DNA from: DASRDS01 sp035570055
GTDB taxonomy: Bacteria; Gemmatimonadota; Gemmatimonadetes; Gemmatimonadales; Gemmatimonadaceae
Assembly: GCA_035570055.1 (NCBI GenBank)
Contig: DATMLM010000094.1
Location: 57,017 to 121,016 of the forward strand
DNA length: 64,000 nucleotides
Reading direction: 5' to 3'
The notes beneath the pieces were generated by a model. It was given only the letters and a program-made list of their open reading frames with translations, was not told where the DNA came from and ran no database searches. This document shows positions 1 through 8,925 of this stretch, in pieces. Every line of letters starts with the position of its first letter. Position 1 is the first letter of the stretch. The position numbers were made by a program, and so were the translations under genes.

Positions 1-155
1 TCATGCGTCATGCTCTCCGTCAGTCGTGATATGGCAGGAGCGGGCGAAGGTCAACAACGGGATCCACGTACTGTGAGCCGACGATCGACTACCCGCGCGC
101 GATGAGGACGACGGGCCGCTCGCAACACCGGCAATGTAGCCGTCGAGCGACTGCG
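1..155. other. Edge region without a recognised gene
   Basis: This stretch lies 3' of the multicopper oxidase gene at the window edge. I see no convincing coding frame, hairpin terminator or RNA gene in it. The open frames that cross it are out-of-phase readings continuing from the oxidase gene. Confidence 0.4.
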
Positions 156-1841
156 CTACCGGTCCACGTGCATGACCGTCATCATCCCCGACTCGAGGTG
201 CTCGGAGATGTGACAGTGGAGCATCCACGCGCCGGGGTTCGAGGCGTCGACGAGGAGGTCGACGGTCGAGCCGACAGGGATGATCACGGTGTCTTTCCAG
301 ACGAGGTTCTTCGTCGGCACGCCGTCGCGGGAGATGACCAGCATCCGCTGACCGTGGAGATGGATCGGGTGCTGCATCGGGTGGAACGACCGGTCGTCGT
401 TGATAATGCGGATCACCGGCGTGGACCCGACCGGCACGTGCCAGTCGATGTCCATGTTGTCTTTGCCCGACGCTTCGTCGTGGATCACCCAGCGCACCTG
501 TGAGGCCGTCGACAGCCAGTTCATGTCGGGCATGCCGTCGACCCATTCGACCGGCGCGAAGTACGCCGTGTCGATGCTCATGAACTGGACGGTGGCGAGC
601 GGCAGGCCGTTTGTTTTGAGCGTGAGGCGGAACGTCTTGTCCGGGGTGTGATCGAACGCCGGACGATAGTGCGCGATGTCGGCGGACACCGCGGCGTTCG
701 CGTGCAGGGTCGCGAAGCTCGACGCGTAGCTCGGCGCGGCCGGGGCGGCGCTCACGGTCACGAAGCCGAGCGTGTCTACCTCGGGGGTGAACTCGCCCTG
801 GAAGTGGTTGATGGCTTGGACCGCGTTCACGAACGCGTACCGCCCGGGATGCGGGAACCGTACGTCGACGACGTAGCGTTCTGCTGGACCGAGGACCACG
901 CTCGGCACGAGCTCTTCGTGCTCGAAGAGACTCTCATCGGATGCGACGACTTTGATCGGCGCGTCGCCGAACGAGACGTTGAATGTCCGGGAGCTGGCGA
1001 CGTTGGTCAGGTAGAATCGGACCACGGAGCCTTGCGCCACGTTGAGCGCATAGGTCGGTTGGGCATTGACCCGAATCACGTTTCCGACGCGGCCCATGAG
1101 CGTGAAATCCGGCTGCTCGGCGCCGAAGGGGATCAACGTGTCGTGGTAAACGAGAATGTCGCCGAGCATCAGGACTGCTTCTTTGTTCGCCGGCTCGTAG
1201 TAGTGCGGATCGGGCGAGTCGACGATGATGTTGCCATAGAGGCCCATCGGCTGCTCGATGTCCTCGCGGACATGCGCGTGGTACCAGTAGATCCCGGCGT
1301 CCGGGAAATGCACGCGATAGAGATAGCCTTTGCCTGAGGCCACCGGGTCTTGCGTCAATCCCGGCGCACCGTCGCTGGCGTTGTCGAGGCGGACGCCGTG
1401 CCAATGGACCGCGGTCGGCAGGTCGATCTTGTTCGTGAACCGGACCATGATCGTCGCGTTTTGCGGGACGCGGATCAGAGGGCCGGCGATCTGGGTGTTG
1501 TACGCGTAGGCGATCGTCTGGTGATCGCCGATCATCTCGCGCACGAGCGTGGCGGCCAGGTCCAGCGTGTCGCCGTTCTTGAGACGAATCTCTTTGCGAG
1601 CGACCGCTTCGGATTCGGCTGGTCCACTCGGGAGGAACGTCTTGGCGACTGCCGGCGTCAATCCCATGAGGCCCGGCATCACGACCATGCCTGGCGGCAT
1701 CGGGATCGGCATCATGGCCATGCCCGGCATGTTGGACATTCCCGCCATGCCCGGCATGTTCGCCATGCTCGTATCGCGAGACGGCGTGGTTTGAGCTGCC
1801 GCGCCGGATGCGATCAGCATGACGGCGACCACGAACTTCAC
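156..1841 (-). CDS. Met-rich periplasmic multicopper oxidase
   Basis: A 561-aa secreted multicopper oxidase, expected to oxidise Cu(I) or phenolic substrates in the periplasm with four copper ions. It starts with a signal peptide ending near GAAAQ. Residues about 27-60 form a methionine-rich stretch with repeated GM and NMPGM words, a typical Cu(I)-binding feature. The copper ligand motifs are all visible: HWHG, YWYHAH, HPIHLHG near the C-terminus and the final HCHISEHLESGM box, whose terminal Met is the axial T1 residue. The GTG start overlaps the TGA of the upstream 152-aa gene as GTGA, so translation is probably coupled. With the two genes upstream it forms a three-gene secreted module, possibly for copper handling. 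The family is certain; the physiological substrate is inference. Confidence 0.93.
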   Translation of the reverse strand: MKFVVAVMLIASGAAAQTTPSRDTSMANMPGMAGMSNMPGMAMMPIPMPPGMVVMPGLMGLTPAVAKTFLPSGPAESEAVARKEIRLKNGDTLDLAATLVREMIGDHQTIAYAYNTQIAGPLIRVPQNATIMVRFTNKIDLPTAVHWHGVRLDNASDGAPGLTQDPVASGKGYLYRVHFPDAGIYWYHAHVREDIEQPMGLYGNIIVDSPDPHYYEPANKEAVLMLGDILVYHDTLIPFGAEQPDFTLMGRVGNVIRVNAQPTYALNVAQGSVVRFYLTNVASSRTFNVSFGDAPIKVVASDESLFEHEELVPSVVLGPAERYVVDVRFPHPGRYAFVNAVQAINHFQGEFTPEVDTLGFVTVSAAPAAPSYASSFATLHANAAVSADIAHYRPAFDHTPDKTFRLTLKTNGLPLATVQFMSIDTAYFAPVEWVDGMPDMNWLSTASQVRWVIHDEASGKDNMDIDWHVPVGSTPVIRIINDDRSFHPMQHPIHLHGQRMLVISRDGVPTKNLVWKDTVIIPVGSTVDLLVDASNPGAWMLHCHISEHLESGMMTVMHVDR

Positions 1842-2296
1842 TGGGCGTTGCCTCTGAACAGCGGGTGTGTCAGGAACGATTGGAGCCAGCCGCTGGGCGA
1901 GGTCCCGTGTAGCACGGTGGGACCTTGGTGGGCCGATGGTGTGGGTGAGGCTTCGGCGGTGACGACGAACAAGAACTTGTTGAGATCAGCCGAGCCGACG
2001 GTCGTCTTGCCGTTGGTGACGGTGCCGAGCCGAGTCCAGTGCGAGAGATCGGGCGAGGCCTGCCACGCGACGTAGGCGGTGTAGCGGCCGAGTGTAGACG
2101 GTGCCGGAAGGCCCGACGCCGTTACCTGGATGTCGTAGCGCGCGTGCCCGTCAGCGGTGACGGCGACGCCGAATGGCGACGCCGCGTACACGAGTCGTGC
2201 TTGGCCAGATGCGTCGGGCACCACGGTCCCTGGGAACAACTTCATGTCCCAGGGACCAATGGCGGCGACGACGAGGAGTGCGACCCACCGCTTCAC
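1838..2296 (-). CDS. Small exported protein of unknown function
   Basis: A 152-aa protein chosen to start at the GTG at 2296, which overlaps the stop of the upstream propeller gene as GTGA and gives a short hydrophobic N-terminus (VKRWVALLVVAAIG) like a signal sequence or anchor. Its own stop overlaps the start of the multicopper oxidase in the same GTGA manner. The body reads as a beta-rich domain (AYVAWQASPDLSHW, LNKFLFVVTAE) that loosely recalls the extracytoplasmic sandwich domain of RskA-type anti-sigma factors, but I cannot assign a family. Translational coupling on both sides suggests it serves the oxidase or the propeller protein, for example as a periplasmic partner. Confidence 0.75.
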   Translation of the reverse strand: MKRWVALLVVAAIGPWDMKLFPGTVVPDASGQARLVYAASPFGVAVTADGHARYDIQVTASGLPAPSTLGRYTAYVAWQASPDLSHWTRLGTVTNGKTTVGSADLNKFLFVVTAEASPTPSAHQGPTVLHGTSPSGWLQSFLTHPLFRGNAQ

Positions 2297-3663
2297 GAGA
2301 TCGGTACGTGGACCGGACCGTGATCGTAGTCTTGCACGCTCGAGATGTTCGGCATCCCGTAATCCTTGCCGTTCCATCCGTTGAACCCGTCCATATGGAA
2401 CAGCCACAGGCCGGTCCGCATGTCCGAGATCACGACGAGCCCATCGTAGTTCCGAATATCGACGCCGAACGCACCCTGCATGACGCTGGTCGTGCTCGCC
2501 CAGTTATTGTCGGGGGAGCCGCCGAATCCGTGCTCGTGCTCGCACTCGCACGTAAACCAGTGCCCTTCGGTGACCGGGTGCTTCGGGTCCTTGAGGTTGA
2601 AGACTTGGAGACCGTCTTCGTAGGCCGACACGAACACGTACGGCCAGCGCACTTCATGGTTGTGCGAGAGGTCGTGCCAGTCCGCCGTCCACGCGGCGAT
2701 CGGCGTATCGACGTTCTTCATCGTCCCGGCTTGTGCGGCCTGCAGATCCCAGATTCGGAGCGGCGTGTACTGATACTCCGTCTCCGTCACCGCGTACTTG
2801 CCATCGGGAGACGGCGTGAACGTGTGCGCAACGTCCTGGCCGAGCGATGTGATCGTGAAGAGCTGCACCGGGGTTTCGGGCTTCGTGATGTCCCACACCG
2901 AGAAACCGCCGAGGCCGGCGCCGTAGAACTTGTCTTTGTGATCTGCTGGATCGTACTGGACCTCGAAGTCGTGATACCCACCGGAGCCGATCTGCTTGAA
3001 CGGCGTGGGATTGGGGACGCCACCGATGATTGCCTGGGCCGGATCGACGCCCGCGACGATCTTGCCCAAGTCGTACATGACGGACTTGGAGTCGTTCACG
3101 GTCACGAAGTAGATCACGCGGCCATCGGAGTGCTTGTAGGCGAAGGTATTGTGGAAGCCACCGAGGGCCTGGGGGTACTTGATCCGGGCGACGACTTTCA
3201 CCTTCGACGGATCGGGCAAGCCGGTGACGTCGAAGATGACGGCGCCCAAGTCCTGGTCAGGGCTCCCCTGCATGAACTGGAACGACTGCGCGTAGTAGTA
3301 CTTGCCGTTGATCTTGAAGTACTTCCCGTCCATCGCGCCGATGCCGCGGTGCAGCTCGGGGTTTTCGATGGTCCACGTGTAGATCAACTTCGGGCTCGAC
3401 GTGTTCGAGATGTCGTAGATCTTGGTGTTGAAGTTCGTGAACCCGCAGACGTACACGTACGGCCGGTTCTTGTCCTGCTCGATCTCGATGTCAGCGGCTT
3501 TCCACGAACCGGGGTTGGTCTCGGTCCGGGACAACAGCTTCATCTTTTCGTTCCCGCCGCGTTTCTGAGCGTCAGGGACGTTCGATCCGGTGTTTCCGGG
3601 ATCCTGCGCGCGGGCGGTGACGGCCAACCCAGCGAGCGCGAGGGCAACGATTGTTAGGCGCAT
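2293..3663 (-). CDS. Secreted LVIVD-type beta-propeller protein
   Basis: A 456-aa exported protein with a clear signal peptide (MRLTIVALALAGLAVTARA, cut before QDP). The mature part shows repeated propeller blades with the pattern D-I-S/T plus P-x-K/T typical of LVIVD repeat proteins: YDISNTSSPK, FDVTGLPDPSK, WDITKPETP, FNLKDPKHP. A cysteine pair in TCECEHEHGFG and several His residues could bind metal. Proteins of this kind are often found next to multicopper oxidases and selenium-binding-like propellers, but no enzyme activity can be read from the sequence. It is the first gene of the coupled three-gene set ending with the oxidase; its start lies 22 bases after the end of the ceramide cassette, so read-through is possible. 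Confidence 0.85.
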   Translation of the reverse strand: MRLTIVALALAGLAVTARAQDPGNTGSNVPDAQKRGGNEKMKLLSRTETNPGSWKAADIEIEQDKNRPYVYVCGFTNFNTKIYDISNTSSPKLIYTWTIENPELHRGIGAMDGKYFKINGKYYYAQSFQFMQGSPDQDLGAVIFDVTGLPDPSKVKVVARIKYPQALGGFHNTFAYKHSDGRVIYFVTVNDSKSVMYDLGKIVAGVDPAQAIIGGVPNPTPFKQIGSGGYHDFEVQYDPADHKDKFYGAGLGGFSVWDITKPETPVQLFTITSLGQDVAHTFTPSPDGKYAVTETEYQYTPLRIWDLQAAQAGTMKNVDTPIAAWTADWHDLSHNHEVRWPYVFVSAYEDGLQVFNLKDPKHPVTEGHWFTCECEHEHGFGGSPDNNWASTTSVMQGAFGVDIRNYDGLVVISDMRTGLWLFHMDGFNGWNGKDYGMPNISSVQDYDHGPVHVPIS

Positions 3664-3685
3664 ACCGCCAGTATACAGTTACACC

Positions 3686-4639
3686 CTACAGCCAGCCAGC
3701 CTGTCGATACCAAGCGGCCGTTTCGGCCAGTCCTTCTTCTAATGGTATGGCGGACGCGTAGCCGAGCTCGCGCCGCGCGCGCGAATCGTCGCAGCTCCAG
3801 TCCGGTTGTACCATGTCGAGGACGCGCTCCGGCGTGAGGAGCGGCTTCGCATGAATCGCGCGCGACACTAAACGGTTGCCCCAAGCGGCGGCGACGACCA
3901 GCGGGCGCGGCAGGACAATCACGCGTGCGCGGCGTCCAACCCCAACGCCAATGCCTCGTACAATATCCTCCCACGCATGCGTTCCTCCGCTCACGTAGTA
4001 CACGCCGCGCGCATGATCCGCCGATGCGGCCGCGACGAGCCCGGCCGCGAGGTCGCGCACGTGCACCATGGACAGCTTCTGGCCGCGCGAGCTCACGCGA
4101 ACGGCGATGCCGGCGCTCGCCAGGCGGAACGCAAACAAAATGTCGACATCGCGCGGGCCGTAGACCGCCGGAGGGCGAATGATGATGTGACGGAGCTCGC
4201 TCGCGATCACCAGCTGTTCAGCGGCGAGCTTCGACTCGCCATACGGGCCAATGGGTCGTGGCGTGTCCGCTTCGGTGATCGGTCGCCCCTCGCGCGACGG
4301 GCCCGCCGCCGACTGACTGGAACACAGGACGAGCATCGCGCCCGGTGCTTCCGCCTGCATCGCCTCGATGACGGTTTGCGTGCCGCCGGCATTGATCCGG
4401 GTGTATTCGCTGGGAACCCGGGCCGAGGTCACGGCGGCGAGATGGAACACCGTGTCGACGCCGCGGACGGCATTCGGGAGCGTGGACGGCGTGCCGACGT
4501 CGCCGTAGACGATTTCGACGCGATCGGTGGGGAGCCAGCGCGTATTGCTCTCGCGGCGCACGAGGCATCGCACGCGCCATCCGTCGGCGAGGAGCGCGTC
4601 GGTCAGATGGCCGCCGACAAATCCGCTCGCGCCGGTCAC
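3686..4639 (-). CDS. cerR: NAD(P)-dependent SDR epimerase-like, probable 3-ketosphinganine reductase (CerR-like)
   Basis: An extended SDR protein of about 317 aa, with the Rossmann motif TGASGFVGG at the very N-terminus and the catalytic YGESK (YxxxK) in the middle. By itself it would be called an epimerase. Its position directly after a serine palmitoyltransferase and a YghO-like GNAT points to CerR, the reductase of the bacterial ceramide pathway; that step is inferred from context. The start is odd. The first canonical codon is the GTG at 4639, which would cut into beta strand 1 (RFALVTGASGF). The frame is open back to the upstream gene's TGA at 4670-4672 and holds only near-cognate starts: CTG at 4642 and ATC at 4666. 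The ATC has a GGGGG run about 7 bases before it. Confidence 0.85.
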   Translation of the reverse strand: MTGASGFVGGHLTDALLADGWRVRCLVRRESNTRWLPTDRVEIVYGDVGTPSTLPNAVRGVDTVFHLAAVTSARVPSEYTRINAGGTQTVIEAMQAEAPGAMLVLCSSQSAAGPSREGRPITEADTPRPIGPYGESKLAAEQLVIASELRHIIIRPPAVYGPRDVDILFAFRLASAGIAVRVSSRGQKLSMVHVRDLAAGLVAAASADHARGVYYVSGGTHAWEDIVRGIGVGVGRRARVIVLPRPLVVAAAWGNRLVSRAIHAKPLLTPERVLDMVQPDWSCDDSRARRELGYASAIPLEEGLAETAAWYRQAGWL

Positions 4640-4669
4640 CAGCGCGAAGCGCTGAGACGCCGGGATGGT

Positions 4670-5794
4670 TCAGCCCCCGATCGGCTTGTCGTAAACGCGG
4701 TACGTCTTGTACCGCTGGCCGCCCATCTTCTCGATCGCCTGGCGCATCAAATAGTTGTCCTCGAGGATCCACCCGGACTCCCCGTAGACCATCCCGCGGG
4801 CGAGTCCATTCTTGACGATGGCGAGGTACAGGAGCTCGGCCACGCCGCTGCGGCGATGCTCGGGATGCACGCCGAGCGCCCAGACGCGGAGGCCTGGGAT
4901 GTTGCGCTGGTACCAGAGCAGCTTGAGGAAGCCGAATGGGAACAGGCGGCCGCCCATGTGTTTCAGGGCGACGTTGAGATCGGGCAGCGCGAGCGAGAAT
5001 CCAACGGTCTGTCCGTCCATCTCGGCGAATTGCACGAGGTCGGGCAGCACGACGGGCTTGAGCTGCTTCGCGACGTCGGCGAGCTCCTCTTCGGTGATCT
5101 GCACCGCGCCCCAATTCGCTTCCCAGGCGGCGTTGTAGAGATCTTTGACTTTGTCGACGTCGCCCTGGAAGTTCTTCATGTTCAGCGGGCGGACGACGAT
5201 GTTGTTGCGCTTCGCGAGGACGTCGGCCAGGCGTTTGACGCGGTCGAGCTGCAGCGCGGTCTTGTCGTGCCGGTACGCGTACACGTCTTTCGCCTTCGTG
5301 AACCCATAGCTCTCGGCGAGGCCGGGATAGTACTGCGGCGTGTACGGCATCATCACGACCGGCGTCTGGTCAAAGCCGTCGATCAGAAACCCGATCTCGT
5401 CGTTGATCGAGGGGCTCATCGGGCCGCGCATGGTCGTGAAGCCGCGTTGCTCGAGCCAGTCGCGGGCGGCGTCGAAGAGGGCCTTGGCCACGCTCGGGTC
5501 GTTCTCCGACTCGTAGAAGCCGAAGAACCCGACGCCGTCGTGGTGGCGATCCGTGTGCGCGTCGTTTTTGACGGCGACGATGCGACCAACGACCTTCCCC
5601 GACGCGTCGCGCGCTATGAACTGCTGCGCCTCGGCATGCGCGAAGAACGGGTTCGCCGGGTCCAACAAGTGCGCCACATCGGATCGGAGAGGCGGGACCC
5701 AGTACGGGTGGCCTTTGTGCAGCCGATATGGGAGTTCTATGAATTCCTTTCGGTCAGAGGCGCTCTCGGCAGCCTTGACCGTGACGTTCGTCAT
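4670..5794 (-). CDS. bcerS: GNAT-fold acyltransferase, probable bacterial ceramide synthase (YghO-like)
   Basis: A 374-aa GNAT-superfamily protein of the long YghO type: an N-terminal FIELPYRLHKGHPYWVPPL block, a middle GPMSPSINDEIGFLIDGF region and a C-terminal acetyltransferase fold (ALGVHPEHRRSGVAELLY holds the acyl-CoA-binding loop). Proteins of this family acylate sphinganine-type long-chain bases in bacterial ceramide synthesis. The start ATG overlaps the stop TAA of the upstream palmitoyltransferase by one base (TAATG), and the CerR-like SDR follows. The gene order spt-GNAT-SDR supports the ceramide assignment more strongly than the sequence alone; a generic GNAT function remains possible. 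Confidence 0.88.
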   Translation of the reverse strand: MTNVTVKAAESASDRKEFIELPYRLHKGHPYWVPPLRSDVAHLLDPANPFFAHAEAQQFIARDASGKVVGRIVAVKNDAHTDRHHDGVGFFGFYESENDPSVAKALFDAARDWLEQRGFTTMRGPMSPSINDEIGFLIDGFDQTPVVMMPYTPQYYPGLAESYGFTKAKDVYAYRHDKTALQLDRVKRLADVLAKRNNIVVRPLNMKNFQGDVDKVKDLYNAAWEANWGAVQITEEELADVAKQLKPVVLPDLVQFAEMDGQTVGFSLALPDLNVALKHMGGRLFPFGFLKLLWYQRNIPGLRVWALGVHPEHRRSGVAELLYLAIVKNGLARGMVYGESGWILEDNYLMRQAIEKMGGQRYKTYRVYDKPIGG

Positions 5795-7005
5795 TAGATC
5801 ACGCCGGCCGCTCGCCCGACCTTGGCGAACACGTCGAGTACGAAGTCGAGTTGGTCACGTGTGTGGGTCGCGGAGTATGAGGTGCGGATCCGGGATTCCT
5901 TTTCGGGGACCGCAGGAGCTACGACAGGGTTCGTGAACACGCCATTGTCGAAGAGTGACCGCCAGAAATGGAACGTCAGGAGATCGTTGCCGATGATCAC
6001 CGGCACGATGGGAGTTTCGCTGACGCCGGTATCATAGCCGAGCGACCGGAGGCCGGCCCGCATGTAGTCCGCGTTTTCCCAGAGTCGCTGACGGCGCTCG
6101 GGTTCGGCGGCCATGATGTCGATACAGGTGAGTACCGCGGCGCACGCCGACGGCGGCATCGAGGCGCTGAAGATGAGCGCCCGTGCCTGGTGCTTGAGGT
6201 ACTCGATCACCTCGCGCTCGCCGGTGACGAACCCACCGATCGAGGCGAACGACTTGCTGAACGTGCCGACGATGAGATCGACTTGCGGCGTGAGTCCGAA
6301 GTGCTCGGCGGTACCGGCGCCGGTCTCGCCGAGGACGCCGATCGAGTGCGCGTCGTCGACTACGAGACGGGCGTCGTATTGGGCGCAGAGCTCGACCAAG
6401 CGCGGGAGGTCGACGATGTCGCCTTCCATGCTGAACACGCCATCAACGACGATCAGTTTGCCGCCGCCATTGCGGTTGCCGCGGGCGAGCTTGGCCTCGA
6501 GATCGCCGAGATCACCGTGGCGGAACCGGACGGTGTCGCCGGCTGATAGGAAGCATCCGTCGACGATGCTCGCATGATCGAGCTTGTCGATGTAGACGAA
6601 GTCCGTGCGGCCGACGAGTGTTGCGATGACGCCGAGGTTCGTCTGGAATCCCGTCGAGAACACGAGGCCCGCTTCTTTGCCGGTGAGCTCGGCGAGCTTC
6701 ACTTCGATGCGATCGTGAAGGTCGGTGTTGCCGTTCAGGAACCGACTGCCGGTGCAGGCGCTGCCGTACTTCTCGATGGCGGCTTGGGCGGCCGCAATCA
6801 CGCGGGGGTCGTGCGTGAGGCCGAGATAGTTGTTCGAGCCGATCATGACGCGACGTTTGCCTTCGACGACGACTTCGGTGCCGGTCGACGACTCGATGGG
6901 GACGAAATAGGGATAGAGTCCGGAGGCCTTCGCTTCGGTGAGCCGCGTGAAATCTCGGGTCTTAAAGAAGACATCCGATGATGCGCTCAGCTGAGGCGCA
7001 TCCAT
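5794..7005 (-). CDS. spt: Serine palmitoyltransferase-like alpha-oxoamine synthase
   Basis: A PLP-dependent alpha-oxoamine synthase of 403 aa from the ATG at 7005. The frame is open upstream to a TTG at 7110, which would add 35 residues of low complexity. The enzyme condenses serine with a fatty acyl-CoA or acyl-ACP to 3-ketosphinganine. Visible signatures from the ATG start: SNNYLGLT near 58, ACTGSRFLNG near 83-92, the stacking His in LDHAS (about 144), DDAHSIG (217-223) and the PLP lysine in GTFSKS (K251). The GTFSKS..IGGF form fits serine palmitoyltransferases better than KBL or BioF, which usually carry GTxGKA-like loops. It heads the three-gene ceramide cassette and follows threonine synthase. 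Confidence 0.9.
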   Translation of the reverse strand: MDAPQLSASSDVFFKTRDFTRLTEAKASGLYPYFVPIESSTGTEVVVEGKRRVMIGSNNYLGLTHDPRVIAAAQAAIEKYGSACTGSRFLNGNTDLHDRIEVKLAELTGKEAGLVFSTGFQTNLGVIATLVGRTDFVYIDKLDHASIVDGCFLSAGDTVRFRHGDLGDLEAKLARGNRNGGGKLIVVDGVFSMEGDIVDLPRLVELCAQYDARLVVDDAHSIGVLGETGAGTAEHFGLTPQVDLIVGTFSKSFASIGGFVTGEREVIEYLKHQARALIFSASMPPSACAAVLTCIDIMAAEPERRQRLWENADYMRAGLRSLGYDTGVSETPIVPVIIGNDLLTFHFWRSLFDNGVFTNPVVAPAVPEKESRIRTSYSATHTRDQLDFVLDVFAKVGRAAGVI

Positions 7006-7134
7006 ATCATCGGAACTCGCAGAAGGCTTGATGCTCGATTTCACAGGCTCTCGGGGTTGTAGCGCGCTCGTAACATACACGGGCTGGAACAAACCGGCTA
7101 GCGCGTCCAAATCAAGATACGGGCCGGGGTTAGG

Positions 7135-8319
7135 TCAACGATACTTGAGCCCAGTCCCCGTATTGAAGACGACGACCCGGTCTCTGGGCGAGATCCATCC
7201 CGATGCTCGCAAAGAGACAAACGCCGACCAGGCCGCCCCGGTTTCAGGGCAGATGTCGACGCCGGTCTGGGCCGAGAGCGCGCGCGTGGCGGGCGCGATC
7301 TCGCCTTCGCTCACGGCGACGGCTGTGCCATGCGTTTCACGGATCACTCTCAGGCAAACGAACCCGCCGATCGGCGACGGGACGCGAAGGCCCCACGCCC
7401 GAGTCTCGGCGTCGGCCCACGTCTCTGTTTTCTCGGCGCCGTTGTCGAACGCGCGGACGACCGGGGCGCAGCCGGCGGTCTGCACCGACACGAATCTCGG
7501 GGGTTTTGCTCCCTCCGGAATCCAGCCCAGTGCGCGCATCTCTTCGATCGCCTTCCCCATCCCTACGAGCCCCGTTCCGCCGCCTGTGGGATAGACGATC
7601 ACATCTGGCAGGTTCCCCTCGAATTGCTCGAAGAGCTCGTAGGCCATCGTCTTCTTGCCTTCGACCCGGTACGGCTCCTTGAGCGTCGAGACATCGAATG
7701 CATCCGACGGTCCGTGGTCCCGGAGCCATTTGCCGGCATCGGATATGGTCCCGGGCACGAGCTCCACTTGCGCGCCGTAGACGCGGCATTCCTCGATGCA
7801 CCCACGAGGGGTGTCCTCGGGCATCGCGACGACGACGGGAATACCGGCTCTCGCTCCATACGCGGCGAGAGCCCCCGCGGCATTGCCGGCCGAGGGCGCG
7901 GTCAGTGCTTTGGCGCCGAGGGCTCGGGCGACGGAAACGGCCATCGCGAGACCGCGGGCTTTGAAGGAGCCGGTGGGATTACGCGATTCATCCTTTATCC
8001 AAACGCGGTCTTCGACCTGGACCAACGGCGTCCAACCTTCGCCCAGCGTGACTTCGCCTGAGGCCAAGGGCAAGACCTCGCGGTAGCGCCACAGCGACGC
8101 GGGGCGATTGGCGAGCGTCGACAGCGGCAGCGTCGAGCGGTCGAGCGCATAGTCCGCGCGCAGCGGCATGCCGCACGCCGTGCAGACGCGCTGTGGCACG
8201 TGGGGGTCATGCGCGCGCCCGCACGCAAAGCACGAGAGCTGCGTGAGGCGCGCGTTGAACGCAGCCGGCGAGGTCAGGTGCTCGCCGCCGGTGCCGGGTT
8301 CTGCAACCGATAGACCCAT
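7135..8319 (-). CDS. thrC: Threonine synthase
   Basis: A 394-aa PLP enzyme converting O-phosphohomoserine to threonine. The N-terminus has a zinc-ribbon-like CFAC..CTAC pair, common in this long threonine synthase subgroup. The PLP lysine lies in NPTGSFKARG, followed by SAGNAAGALAAYGARAG, the YPTGGGTGLVG phosphate-binding loop and a C-terminal FNTGTGLKY. The ATG at 8319 overlaps the end of the aquaporin gene by 46 bases, and no later canonical start exists before the zinc ribbon. This arrangement suggests co-transcription with the aquaporin upstream and the palmitoyltransferase downstream. Confidence 0.93.
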   Translation of the reverse strand: MGLSVAEPGTGGEHLTSPAAFNARLTQLSCFACGRAHDPHVPQRVCTACGMPLRADYALDRSTLPLSTLANRPASLWRYREVLPLASGEVTLGEGWTPLVQVEDRVWIKDESRNPTGSFKARGLAMAVSVARALGAKALTAPSAGNAAGALAAYGARAGIPVVVAMPEDTPRGCIEECRVYGAQVELVPGTISDAGKWLRDHGPSDAFDVSTLKEPYRVEGKKTMAYELFEQFEGNLPDVIVYPTGGGTGLVGMGKAIEEMRALGWIPEGAKPPRFVSVQTAGCAPVVRAFDNGAEKTETWADAETRAWGLRVPSPIGGFVCLRVIRETHGTAVAVSEGEIAPATRALSAQTGVDICPETGAAWSAFVSLRASGWISPRDRVVVFNTGTGLKYR

Positions 8320-8921
8320 GCCGCCAGCGCACCGCCCAGGAACGGGCCGACGAGATACAGCCAGACATTGGCGAGCGAGCCTCCCTTGAGGATCGCATCG
8401 ACCAGGATCGGGCCCGTGCCGACGTCCGGGTTGAAGGCGCCGCCCGAGATCGATCCGCCACTGATCGCGGCGACGACAATCGTGAAGCCGATCGCCAGAC
8501 CGTAGTACGAGTTGCCCTCGGTATCCGGCGAGGTCGCGACGTTGAGCACGACGATGCAGAGCGCGAACGTGTACAGCGTTTCGACAATGAGCGCGGCCGT
8601 CGGCGAGACGCCTGGACCAGGGGCGAGCGGATACGTCTTGCTCGTCACGAGGTACACGATGAGCGCGGCGGCAATCGCGCCGAGGATCTGGCTGATGAGA
8701 TAGCCGACGAACGTGCGTGCGTCGATCTTGCCGCGGAGGAACACGGCGAGCGACACGGCGCCGTTGTAGTGTCCGCCCGAGATGTGGCCGCCCATGTAGA
8801 CCATGATCATGAGCGAGGAGCCGATCGCCAGCGCGCCGAGGGGGGCGTTGGACGTCACACAGAAGCCGACGGTCAGTACGAGAAAAAACGTCCCGATGAA
8901 CTCTGTGATGTAGTTCCGCAT
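8274..8921 (-). CDS. MIP/aquaporin family channel with altered NPA motifs
   Basis: A 215-aa inner-membrane channel with six hydrophobic segments and the internal duplication of MIP proteins: SGGHYNGAVS after helix 2 and SGGAFNPDVG after helix 5. Both canonical NPA selectivity boxes are changed, the first to NGA and the second to NPD. I checked both codons on the DNA: AAC GGC GCC and AAC CCG GAC. Such channels may conduct something other than water or glycerol. It begins 4 bases after the small lipoprotein gene and overlaps threonine synthase, so it belongs to a longer operon. Confidence 0.88.
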   Translation of the reverse strand: MRNYITEFIGTFFLVLTVGFCVTSNAPLGALAIGSSLMIMVYMGGHISGGHYNGAVSLAVFLRGKIDARTFVGYLISQILGAIAAALIVYLVTSKTYPLAPGPGVSPTAALIVETLYTFALCIVVLNVATSPDTEGNSYYGLAIGFTIVVAAISGGSISGGAFNPDVGTGPILVDAILKGGSLANVWLYLVGPFLGGALAAWVYRLQNPAPAAST

Positions 8922-8925
8922 GTAT

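Noticed and set aside
3977..5797. Long plus-strand frame opposite the ceramide genes
   Set aside because: Antisense to the GNAT and SDR genes; low-complexity composition and no motifs.
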